Positions 54,714 through 64,000 of a stretch of DNA of 64,000 bases are shown here, one piece after another (the stretch's first letter is position 1; every line of letters begins with the position of its first letter). The notes beneath the pieces are model-generated. The model saw only the letters and a program-made list of their open reading frames with translations. It searched no databases and was not told the DNA's origin. The translations under genes and the position numbers were made by a program. The stretch covers positions 100,853,321 through 100,917,320 of the forward strand of contig JAOWCC010001634.1 of the NCBI GenBank assembly GCA_030867875.1, in the 5' to 3' direction. The DNA comes from Actinernus sp. WN-2022 (taxonomy: Eukaryota > Cnidaria > Anthozoa > Actiniaria > Actinernidae).

Positions 54714-55075
54714 GGGGGGGGGGGGGGGGGGGGGGGGGGTACTCTACCTAAAGTTGGGTAGGGGTGTGCCGCTGGGGCTCTGAAACCCTTACCCTGTTTA
54801 AAACAAAAAAAACTCAAATTTTCATACCCTGTTCAAGACAAAGTGTTAAAATTTTCCCTCTATATGACAAATAACAAATTATCTATACTTGGATGTCAGT
54901 GTTTATTGTGATCTTGTATAATGAGTGTCATAACTAAATAAGTCTTTATCAAGCTCTAGACTAAATAACGGCACTAGATAAATACCATACCCTGTTCAAG
55001 ATCTGTCGATGTGAAAATGGATACCCTGTCTAAGATCAGAAACTCAAAAAACCATACCCTGTCCAGCGGATCATC
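54714..55075. mobile_element. Poly(G)-headed repeat, third copy
   Basis: A run of more than 20 G followed by TACTCTACCTAAAGTTGGGT and AGGGGTGTGCCG, then repeated ACCCTGTTTAAAAC / TACCCTGTTCAAGA phrases. Same architecture as the 12.8-13.96 and 38.85-kb copies. Confidence 0.55.
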
Positions 55076-55132
55076 CCCGTATAGTCCACCCCCGTATAGT
55101 CCATCCCCGTATAGTCCATCCCCGTATAGCTA
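55074..55132. repeat. 15-bp tandem repeat
   Basis: Four copies of CCCCGTATAGTCCAT/C. Confidence 0.9.
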
Positions 55133-56205
55133 AGGACGTTTTCGCTGCCAACCTAAACCTTAATTCTATATACTTTTCCGCTTCGCACTACCCGCAGAAA
55201 GAAGGGAACTACTGAAAACAAAAAGTACATATGAATAATAATAATATGATTAGAAGCCGTACCTTTTGATCACAAAGCCGAAGTATTGTAAGTTTTAAAT
55301 GGATTTTTAAAATGACTTAGGAGGGAGACTAATGGATCCTGGCCTATGTGCAATATTTTAATTGTATGTTTGATTGATGGCTGTCATGATTGGCTACAAA
55401 CAGTCAAAGTGCCCTCTCCCCTCGAAGCTTGATTGAAATGATACGCAATTTTCTTGACCGGACTTTGCCTTTGGCACAGGTATGATCACAGCCCAAGTTC
55501 GCTATGTGTCAATTATATTAATTACAGAGTTTGTATGGGAATTTTCTGTGTTCGATTTTCAATGTGATTCTTTAATAAAATTCAACATAACATACAGTGG
55601 GTCTTCTTGTAGTTATTGTCTGTGCCTGGAGCGATTTTCAGCGAATTTCATCAAAATTACTACGTAGGAGGGAGAGGTCAAAGTTTGATGAAAATCGCTG
55701 AAAATAACTGGCCCGGGAGGCACCTCTCACCGTTACGGCCCCTTTACCAGTTCTTTGGGAACTAACCCCAAACCCGGTTTCTAATGGACACTGCATTGGA
55801 GACGAATGGTAAACTGTCTGAATCACATCAGTCGTATTCACACAAATACCAATCGGACACCCCGCCTTCCCGTCCAATTAACGGTTTAATGATTCCACCT
55901 CCCGTATCGACCGCATAATCCATGTATTACCGAATCAAGGACCTTAAAAATCAAAGAAACGAATAGAACATCAACAAATTCATTTCCTACATGTCCCGAA
56001 CTATATATATGTTTCATACATGGCTTCTTTAGGATGAATAATACCGGAATGGAAGAGAAGGCAACACGAAAATCATAACAAGTCAGCGTGCTTTGCGGGC
56101 TATGTAGTTGCAATTGTTTAAAATACAAAATTCACGAGTTCGTGTTCCAAATTTCATACGTTTTATTTAACTTACGTGAAATTTATTTAACTCTAGAGCA
56201 ATGCG
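55133..56205. other. Stretch with no recognised gene; one hairpin
   Basis: No recognised coding sequence. A short inverted repeat lies at 55634-55705 (ATTTTCAGCGAATTTCATCA and inverse). Confidence 0.4.
55634..55705. repeat. 72-bp hairpin
   Basis: ATTTTCAGCGAATTTCATCA at the left, inverted with TTTGATGAAAATCGCTGAAA at the right; about 22-bp arms and a 27-bp loop. Confidence 0.75.
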
Positions 56206-56209
56206 TTAA

Positions 56210-56351
56210 AGGCACGGACACACGTTGCAACATTGCGCGCGATATCGGCCAGAAATTGTTGTTTACACGGTGCAATTTGTTGTTTTCGATCCTACTTCTG
56301 TAACATTGCCGGCAATGTCGCGCGCAATTTGTCGCTGCGCGTGTCCGTACC
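56210..56351. mobile_element. 140-bp TTAA-flanked MITE
   Basis: GGCACGGACACACGTTGC and ACATTGCGCGCGATAT, inverted with ATTGCCGGCAATGTCGCG and GCGTGTCCGTACC. TTAA at 56206-56209 and 56352-56355. A related ACATTGCGCGCAACTAATTG lies at 50262. Confidence 0.65.
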
Positions 56352-56598
56352 TTAACTCAAGCCAGGTTAATCTTTTGACAAATTCGACCCTTGGTTCTGA
56401 TGATTTCTACACCCATTTTGATACATTTTCAATCATTTTCCTCTGAAAAAGGTGTTGCTGATCTCATGACTCATGACGGTACGTATAAATCCTTCATCAT
56501 GAATAAGCCGGGTTCAGTTCTCCCTTTTCAATTATACTCATGTTAAGGGTTTTATACGATCCGGATAGATCGGTAGAACAATATTACTGTTCATGACA

Positions 56599-57033
56599 TT
56601 AACATGCTTGCATAAAATGAAATGTAAATGTCAAGGTGCAATAGGACCCACCTTGATCCGTGTGCCGTATCGCTGATGTAAATTTCAATCTTGGTGAAAT
56701 TAACAATATCAAATTTACATAATTTATCGTTCCCAAGGGGTTCACTGTGAATATTATAACTGTTGATATTATAACGCACACGTGGCACAGTAAGATATTT
56801 TTTAAAGCCGATAATAATCTTATTTTGTCGGGAGCTTCGAGGGACCGTCTACGACTTCGCCGCGGGTTAACAAAACCGGGCAAATTACGAGAGCAGTTCT
56901 CGAGCATAAAACCGCAGACCTTTCCACATGCATAACCCGTGCATGTCAGACATAATTCATTACTCAATACGTCCGCATCATGTGCCAATTGGCAAATATT
57001 ATCACAAAGGATAAGGATGGACAATTTATTCAA
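56599..57033 (-). CDS. Unrecognised 144-codon ORF upstream of LLGL
   Basis: Longest non-transposon frame near the LLGL start, Cys-rich near the start (LSNELCLTCTGYACGKVC), a basic patch (VNPRRSRRRSLEAPDK) and a hydrophobic stretch (CVIISTVIIFTVNPLG). No family recognised and no splice evidence. It may be chance. Confidence 0.2.
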   Translation of the reverse strand: MNKLSILILCDNICQLAHDADVLSNELCLTCTGYACGKVCGFMLENCSRNLPGFVNPRRSRRRSLEAPDKIRLLSALKNILLCHVCVIISTVIIFTVNPLGTINYVNLILLISPRLKFTSAIRHTDQGGSYCTLTFTFHFMQAC

Positions 57034-57326
57034 GCTCCAAAATACACAAAATCGCCTTGAACAATCCCTAAGTTTGTTTGACAGAAGTTGGAAGCCAATA
57101 GAACGCCGACAGCTGAAATAGTTCGCTCAATGCGTTAATATATTGTCGTGCTGTGATTGGCTGACGGCTTGATGTGATTGACAGCGTATCATGTGACTAA
57201 AACCCAAATTCACCAAGGCGTGATTTGGAAACGAGTCCTCCTCTCACTCTCCTACAGTAACCGTTTATAAATAATTCCTTCTTTTTCGAGGCTTTTACAT
57301 TTTCCAAGGAGAACGAAGCTACAGGC

Positions 57327-57416
57327 ATGTTTAAGTTCTTGCACAGAGGTCGTGGGAAGTCTTCTGAGAGTAGGATAAAGGACAAACTTGGACAAGATTT
57401 GTTCCTTTTTAACAAG
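57327..57416 (+). CDS. LLGL: Lethal(2) giant larvae homologue (LLGL), coding exon 1
   Basis: Encodes 30 residues: MFKFLHRGRGKSSESRIKDK then QDLFLFNK, ending AACAAG|GTAAGA, phase 0. Known Lgl proteins start with a short basic MxKF segment and reach 'LFxFNK' just before 'TxEHGFP', which is exactly what exon 2 supplies. Lgl is a two-beta-propeller WD40 scaffold at the basolateral cortex; it antagonises aPKC-Par6, binds non-muscle myosin and controls cell polarity. The ATG (AGGCATGTTT) is chosen because homology starts at this residue. The homology to the sister family tomosyn is weaker, mainly because of the short N-terminus. The rest of the gene lies beyond 58977 and largely outside the window. 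Confidence 0.88.
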
Positions 57417-57486
57417 GTAAGACACACTCAGTGTGCAGCTTTGAATAAGTTCGGGTTCTCTGTGACATGTGCTCTGTTTCTTGTAG

Positions 57487-57584
57487 ACGATCGAGCATGG
57501 ATTTCCTCACAAACCGAGTGCTGTTGCCCAAGACCCCAAGCTTCATCTTCTAGCTATCGGAACCGAAGATGGAACCCTTAAAAT
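57487..57584 (+). CDS. LLGL: LLGL coding exon 2
   Basis: Follows a 70-bp intron (acceptor TTTCTTGTAG). Reads TIEHGFPHKPSAVAQDPKLH, LLAIGTEDGTLK, the conserved first blade of the Lgl propeller ('EHGFP..PSA...P....AIGT..G..K'). The donor is AAAAT|GTATCC, leaving two bases (AT) that combine with the C opening exon 3 to give Ile. Without splicing the frame runs to a stop at about 57668. Confidence 0.88.
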
Positions 57585-58895
57585 GTATCCTTTTGCTCGT
57601 GAAAATTCGCAGGAAAAACTTGTTGAAGTCTCTCAGGCAGTTCGAGAAGTGGACGCGGGCTTTGTCTGAAGCTAGCATGTTCTAACGCCCAAATTTGAAT
57701 AAACTTAGGATCAGCAGTTAAGATGGGCCATAGCTACTCGATTTTTGAGAATTATCATCAAAAAAATCGTCCAAAATCTGAAATAGTCCCATTACAAAAT
57801 GTGTGGTTGAAAGTGCAACGAAGTCGAACTAGATTCCAAGCTTTCTGCCAAATGAATTCGAGCTCTTCGCGAAATATATGGAAATATCAGGCCCGGGTTA
57901 TTATTTTTACTGCAAATAGAGATTTGTAATCATGCTGGAAAATTGGCATCGAAGGGATACGGAGTTTTTTCAGAAACTTTTACAGCTTTGCATTTGCAGG
58001 AATCACTGGGTAAACATTCTCTAGAAACGGGAATTCTTTGAAAGCAACACTAACAGTCACATGGCATCGCCATTTTGAAATCTTTAGGCTTAAATCATTA
58101 CATAAATTTGCTTTAAAAATACCTTTAAAGGCGAATCCTTAAAGGCCATTTCAAAATCGTGTAAATGTAGAGGAAAGCAGTGAAATTACAATCCCATGAG
58201 AAATGTTGTTTTAGTGTTCTTGAATATTCCACGTGTTTTTGTGCCGATATATTGTGAAGTTTACCTCAACCCTTCGGATAGAAGCTCTCAGGTAATCATT
58301 CTCCGTATTTTAATGAACTTCTGTGTTAAAACTTCCTGAAGATCGGGATGAACTGTCGAATAAAATAGGAATAAAGTTAATCTTTGATCAGAGACTTAGA
58401 ATTTGAAATCCGCCATTTGTATTTTGGCGAATCCGGCCGGTTTATTTTTAGGTAATGACTGTAATTTACTCAAATTCCCCTTTATGTTTTTTCCCACTTC
58501 AAGGATATTCCCTCCCTATAGAAATTGCTGAAGTATTCAATTTAAAAGCTTCAACTCCAAATAAATCGAGGGCTGGTTTCTTAGGAGGCAGTGAAAGTAA
58601 TACTCTTTCAATACCCTGTACTTTGTATATTTAGTTTATAGTGAGTCAGACATAAACTGATCTATAATTTAGAAGGACGAAGCACGGAGTTGGATTTAAT
58701 ATCGTCGTGAAAGTCCTCTAGTCTACACAAATACGACCATATGACGATTTTGAGATGTCTTGAAAGGCTTTTGATAATCTTATACATCCTAAGACTAGTT
58801 TGAGCTCCCTATTTCTGCTACGAATTCTTGCATGTTCCTCTCCAAATAATCGTTCAAAATGGCGGCTAAGGTTTTCTTTGACTAAAATTCTCAAG

Positions 58896-58977
58896 CTTTG
58901 GTAAGCCCGGAGTCCAGCTAACAGCTTGTCACGAAGGAGTAACACGAATCCAGGAGCTTCACTTCCTCCCAGAACAA
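58896..58977 (+). CDS. LLGL: LLGL coding exon 3
   Basis: Acceptor ACTAAAATTCTCAAG, donor GAACAA|GTAAGTGG. After the split Ile codon it encodes FGKPGVQLTACHEGVTRIQE then LHFLPEQ, matching Lgl 'I[YF]GxPGVE.....VTx[IL]HFLPGQ'. Phases join exactly with exon 2 (2+1) and leave at phase 0. The intron before it is 1311 bp. The next exon ('L..L.DD..LHLWE') was not found in the remaining 5 kb. Confidence 0.87.
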
Positions 58978-60141
58978 GTAAGTGGAGTGAATGCGTGTGT
59001 TGAACCTGTTTATTGAGGTTGCAATTCAGTCGAATGCAATATATGGGTGTTCCCTTGGTTGATTAAGGGTGGGGTTTACCTCAACCAACTTTAAAGTAAG
59101 CATTACAGGCGGAACCAGGGAACCGAGCTCGTGTATTTGCAGGTTTGGAAATCTCTAGAACAAAAGCACCTAACCCAAAAGTCTCCAAACTGCAGTAACT
59201 CTCAAAATATCCCAATTACATTACAATAACAAGATTGACAGGTTAGATCTTGTGCTGAGACAGATTTGACAACTGTATCGATCAAAATAATTCTAGATAT
59301 CATATATATATATATATAGCTTCTAATATTATGTGTTTTGATGTATCATAAAGCTAGAGTTCTAATACTGAAAACTGCAGTTCGGTTGCATCTTAATTTG
59401 CTTAAATTTGTGGGAAATATATTTTCCATGGTCTCAGAGCAGCTGTTGTAATGTCACTAAATTTAGCAGTTTTATGTTCTCCGTGGGGGACCCCACTGAG
59501 TTAGGTTTCTTGTCTGCAATGCTACCCTCAATTAAACTTTCTGTAAGAGGGCTTTTTGTGTGAATAACAATCAGGAATGAAATGTAAAGGGCCTCGTTAA
59601 TGGCTACATACTCAATTGCACAGTGTCTTTTACTTGTATTCACACTGATTTTGTATTGTTCTTCATAAAAAGTCTGGTGATTGCAGATGACAGGCCTAGA
59701 ATCCTTGTATAAATGTTAGTTTCAACAAGAACCAGCAGGGCCCCAAATCACAAAATAATCAAACTGACATTGCCTCTGGAGTGATAAAATATTTGTTGAG
59801 AACTAAAAAAGGAGTACCTTGTTATGGGTTGGCACTCAGACAAGTTTGTTAGATTCATTTTGAGTCTGGTTTTGTTATCCAGTTGAGTCAATGTCTATCA
59901 TTTTTGGCAACCATTTTTTGTAAAATTGTGATTGAAATGTTTTTGCATGTACCTAAGATGTACCTTTAGAAAAACATTTATTTTATTGGAAGACGAAGCA
60001 TCCACTAACTTAACCATGTTGATAGAGCTTGGTTTAATGTATTTACTAATAGGAGGAATCTCTAGCAAATTGGGAATTCTGGTTAACCACATTTCAAGCA
60101 TTAATGACTACACCAGTCCAGAAATTAAGTTTAAACTTCAT

Positions 60142-60235
60142 CATATAATTATATTGAAACACTTGTTTCTCATTTATAGCACATCAACATATTTGTGCTA
60201 TAAATAAGAAACAACTGTTTCAATATAATTATATG
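60142..60235. repeat. 94-bp near-perfect hairpin
   Basis: CATATAATTATATTGAAACA, TTGTTTCTCATTTATAGCAC, inverted with GTGCTATAAATAAGAAACAA and TGTTTCAATATAATTATATG. Arms of about 40 bp with two mismatches; loop about 12 bp. Confidence 0.9.
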
Positions 60236-62142
60236 TACCATAGATAAAATCAAAGTAGAAAGTGAAACCAATTTCTTGAGATCGTTTATTAAAATCACTA
60301 CTTCATTATTATGAAAAATAAACGACCCTAGACTCTAAATTGTATTCTTCCTGCAAGATATTGACAATTGACTACTATAGGGAGATTCCTCCTAGGTTTT
60401 CAAGAAGAAATACTGACCTGCAAAGATTGAATTGGAAGATAATAAAGTTTATGATAACTCTGCATGTATAGCATGTATTCTTATATGCTTTTGTAATTTA
60501 TACTGTATAGGCACAATTGAATTATTACTCTGTTAATATATTGTGTGTGAGCACTTGTATTTTTTTTAAATGCTATATACTTTTCCATGTCTACTGGATT
60601 AAAGTTAATATTGTTATTCAAGAGAGGTTTAAAGACACCTGCTTAGGTCGTCAGATGCCTGCTTAGGTTGTCAGATTGTGAAACCATTAATACTGTGGTG
60701 AAGCCTGGATTTGTATACTGGACTGTTAGGATTTTGTTTTTGTTTCATAGATTTAGTTCTTCTTCAGAAATTACCACCAAAGAATATGGAACACTGTATT
60801 TGTCTTAAAAAGCAGTCAACCTTACTTTGTTTTTCTTTTATCAAGCTTGTGGATAGGCCTATTGTTTCTTAACATAAATATTTGCTTGGTCATGTATTTT
60901 TTTGTATTTATTCCCCCACCTTTTTAAAAACAAATCAAATCTTTAGGTCGAATTATTCAAATCACTATAGATTTTATCAGTAGTTACTAATTTCAGTTAA
61001 ATGTTAATCTTTTGTTTATCTTTGGATGAATGAGTAGGCCTCTAGCAAGATATGCTAATGTATCCAAGATTCATTCCACACACACTCCTTACTACATTCA
61101 TATATTCTCTGCACTCAACGCCCAACTTGCATGTTGATTAAGAAGTACACATAGACCATGGAAACCTGTGAGAAATACTCTGCTCTTTTTCAGTTTGCAA
61201 ATGAGCAATGCTTTGTTAAAGCAGTTTGTTCATGATGACATCCGATCAACACTTGCACAACCAGCAACTCAGACATTTTTCAGGGTTCTAACTTTGAATA
61301 CAAGCTCTGTAGATGTTCTGACATACATGTAAAGCTCACTCTTCCCTTCTACGTACTGAAGTAGCCATGTTTATTTTCTTGGGTTTGGGTTTATTGAAAG
61401 ACATTCAAATGAGCAATAGTGGACAGTCTGAGCTGGAAATAGTGGTTAAAATAATCACACTTCCAGTAGGAACTTAGATTTGGCATGGTACAAAATAGTG
61501 AGCAGAGGAATTGCTTGAAGTATTAATAAGAGAAGCAATGTACGAAATCTAAAAGGTCTGCTAAATGCTTGCTATGGTTAAATAAATAATCTGACGGGCC
61601 TGTGTGCTGTGGCATGCAGCAGGACAGTACCATCATGGATAGCACTAGAATTTTTTACTGTGGGTCCTGGGACCCATAGATCGTTTTGGTTTGGGGTCAA
61701 AAAAAATATTTATGGTTCCCCATACCCGGTACATTGAAATCAGTCAGTCATAACATGTGTGAAGCCTTGAAGTGGAAAATGTGTCATGCTATGCAAAATC
61801 AAAATCCTGGATGTCCTACCACAGGCAGCCCACTTGTGATTAGCAACCTTGTACCCAATGGCCTTCACACCTAATCCAAGATGGCGGTATGCTGCCTTCG
61901 TGTCCACGTATGACTTGGAGGTTGTGCTAGGAATTGGCCTTATGAACACTACTGATTTATACAACAATTGGGACGCACTGAAATTTATAAAATGCATTTT
62001 TAAGAATAATTTTTCATAAAACTGCATGATTTCTGCATTAATGCTATCCCTGATCATCTCCCAAGGTATAACTTGTCTGTGATTTCAAGTGTTTAAGGCA
62101 CAATATTCCTTTATATGATTAATAAACACTTTACATATTTAA

Positions 62143-62616
62143 AGTGCCCCTACAATCAAATTTTGACATGTCAATGTTTTTGCATATTCATAAAGTAGAG
62201 TTGATTTATTATTACCAGTTCAAATTGTTTTTTGATACAACAACAGGAAGTCTTATTTTTTTAGCTCCGAATATTGAATCTAAACATCCATCATACACTT
62301 AATGCTCGCCTGACACGAGGCGACACAAGAAAGTTATATTTATCTTTGAGAGCTTGGCTACTTTTTTTATGCACACTATTTCATGCGACGCGGTTGTCGT
62401 GTTAAGTGTATGACATCACTTCCGCTGAATACTGAGAATGGCTTTCGGTAATGGCGGACAGGATTTTACCAGTAAACTCTCCTAAAATTTTGTGGTTTAA
62501 CATGCCTATTTGTGAATATTTTTTACTATTTCGGATATTTCTAATACTGATTGACCTATTGACACTGAAAAAGTGGCAAATCTAAATGGTAAATTTTCAT
62601 CGTAGTGGCAGTGACT
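62143..62616. mobile_element. 474-bp TTAA MITE, same family as the 25.6-kb element
   Basis: Left end AGTGCCCCTACAATCAAATT and next 90 bp match the right arm of 25589-27819; the right end is the inverse with CATCGTAGTGGCAGTGACT. TTAA at 62139-62142 and 62617-62620. No coding capacity. Confidence 0.85.
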
Positions 62617-62773
62617 TTAAAACTTGGAAAACATTAGGCGAAGTGTTTTCACTGTATTTCTGGATTTTTTTGGTTTAACTAGTTAGTAAACTTTCCTAGT
62701 GAGAGGGCACACCCTACAAAAGTGAAAGGAATACTAAGTAGAAGTTAGACTATGCCTACCATAACAATGGGAA

Positions 62774-62960
62774 GCTGGGGTGGTGCAGTGGTTAAGCGCT
62801 TCGCTTATCACCTGTGGCCCAGGGTCAAATTCCGGACACGGCGCCATATGTGAGTCTAGTTTGTTGGTATCTCGCCCTTGCTCCGAGGGTTTTTCTCCGG
62901 GTTCTCCGGTTTTCCTCCCTCCTCAAAAACCAACCTAAACTACAATTCGACCCTGGAGTT
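62774..62960 (+). mobile_element. tRNA-derived SINE
   Basis: Box A TGGTGCAGTGG (62781-62791) fits the Pol III consensus exactly; box B GGGTCAAATTCC is at 62822-62833, about 31 bp downstream, as in tRNA genes. The tRNA-like head is followed by an unrelated body (TCTCCGGGTTCTCCGGTTTT, CCTCCTCAAAAACCAACC) and short CTTAAACATAAACC repeats at the tail. Confidence 0.8.
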
Positions 62961-64000
62961 CGTTGGAATACTTAAACATAAACCTTATTATACTTAAACA
63001 TAAACCATTTATTATTATTTATTACCATAATGCACTATATATTGACATAAATCAAACATACTCTTGTTTCTGAACAAAACAGAAACAAGCTTTCAAATGA
63101 ATCTAGTTTACTGTCAGAAGTATGTGGTTCGAGTTTAGCATATCCTCAGTCTTGAAGCTTACTCGAGATCACAACTTACAGTAGAAAGATCATGGTATGT
63201 TGGGGATAGATTCAGGATTGTATCCATGAGGGTGTGAATATTAATCACAAAATTATGCTTTGAAATAGTGAGAGTTAAAGAATAGATATACAGAGCCATG
63301 ATTAACACAGATACATGTATATAATTATATGCATTATGTAAAAAAAGTAATTATTTTCAACATTTACCAACTGGCAACATGCCCTGAGGTATAGAACTGT
63401 AGACCACACATATGTAAACAAAAGGTCTTTTGTAATCATGTACACGTATTTTAATTTGTGAACTGGCAGCAGACCTGATAACCAGAGAGGAGAGAAGGGT
63501 CACAAGAAAGTTCCTCAGTTAAAATATTATTGTGCTGTATTTTAAGGCTTATCAGTTGAATTTCACAACTGTTGAATTGGAGTGGATTTCTCTAAACCTG
63601 GTGGGTTAATCAGAAAGAGATAATGTGGACAACATTTATTTATTATTCCAATCAACAAGAACTCTTAAAATAAATAATCTGATTCTAGGGAAAGAAAGGA
63701 GTAAATGAATAACAAATCAAAATAGCTCCCTGCTGGAAATTAAACACAGTGATTATCAAAAAAAAAAAGTTAAATAGAAGATTGAATAGTTTGTAGTTTG
63801 ACTGTAAATGCACCCAACATATGTATAATTAGACCATTAACTAGATAAACAATCCATTGGACCAAAATTATTTGCTTTAATGTTGATGGCTGTCTTGAGC
63901 AAGGGCTCAAGGTTTTTATCTTGAACATTGGGAATTTAGACTGTAATGCTGATACTACATGGTATAGCCTTGGGAAATAAAAGGGCCATCTTCTTGTAAT

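Larger units (their letters stand above)
58978..64000 (+). other. Presumed LLGL intron 3
   Basis: No convincing coding sequence. AT-rich, with a (TA)n run at 59300-59320, the hairpin at 60142-60235, the TTAA MITE at 62143-62616 and the SINE at 62774-62960. Short minus-strand frames (59434-59643, 59898-60101, 61740-62057) have no recognised motif. If the gene model is right, the intron exceeds 5 kb. Confidence 0.5.

Noticed and set aside
58718..58945. 75-codon minus-strand frame
   Set aside because: It overlaps LLGL exon 3 on the other strand; the exon has splice sites and homology, the frame has neither.
59395..59580. Possible LLGL exon 4 (contains NLWEIYF on the plus strand)
   Set aside because: A short 'LWEI' match only; the following residues do not fit the Lgl propeller and no acceptor/donor pair gives the right phase.
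59434..60101. Minus-strand protein-like frames in the LLGL intron
   Set aside because: Many stops between the frames and no recognisable motif; left as intronic sequence.

Overview
The window looks like a repeat-rich, intron-bearing animal genome. The best guess is an anthozoan cnidarian (stony coral or sea anemone). The reasons are the mix of BEL/Pao, DIRS-type tyrosine-recombinase, Tx1/L1-like and CR1/L2-like elements, a Polinton derivative, many short TTAA-flanked inverted-repeat elements, and spliced fragments of metazoan extracellular domains (FN2, MAM). The species assignment is inference; no ribosomal or mitochondrial marker is present.

Layout. 1-1.98 kb: 55-bp minisatellite. 2.8-3.8 kb: an unrecognised two-exon gene on the minus strand. 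4.15-11.4 kb: a BEL/Pao LTR retrotransposon on the minus strand with both LTRs and a broken pol. 11.4-14.3 kb: small inverted-repeat elements and a LINE C-terminus inside a poly(G)-headed repeat. 15.0-16.3 kb: 30-bp minisatellite. 16.4-16.5 kb: an FN2-domain exon (minus). 16.8-17.7 kb: a TTA-flanked inverted-repeat element carrying a gene-like exon. 18.4-20.1 kb: two LINE 3' ends. 23.0-30.6 kb: an L1/Tx1-like LINE (minus) whose ORF2 is split by a 2.2-kb TTAA-flanked DNA element. 31.3-35.8 kb: nested insertions centred on a short Polinton-type element with 610-bp terminal inverted repeats and a 6-bp target duplication. 37.7-38.7 kb: MAM-domain exons (minus). 39.6-45.0 kb: a degenerate DIRS-like element with gag, RT/RNase H and tyrosine recombinase. 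45.2-46.3 kb: a TTAA element with another element inserted in it. 46.6-50.3 kb: tandem repeats and a broken unrecognised gene. 51.2-51.5 kb: THAP-like zinc-finger exon. 53.4-54.7 kb: LINE interrupted by a 100-base assembly gap. 57.3-59.0 kb: the first three coding exons of a host lethal(2)giant larvae (LLGL) homologue on the plus strand. From 59 kb to the end: apparently intron, holding a hairpin, a TTAA MITE and a tRNA-derived SINE.

The genes do not form a pathway. Almost all coding capacity is transposon-derived and broken by frameshifts or stops. The only confident host gene is LLGL. The FN2, MAM and THAP exons and the 2.8-3.8 kb gene are plausible host genes or their relics. The most unusual object is the compact Polinton-like element: it keeps full-size termini but has no visible polymerase or integrase, only a damaged C2H2-type ORF and a 170-codon acidic ORF.
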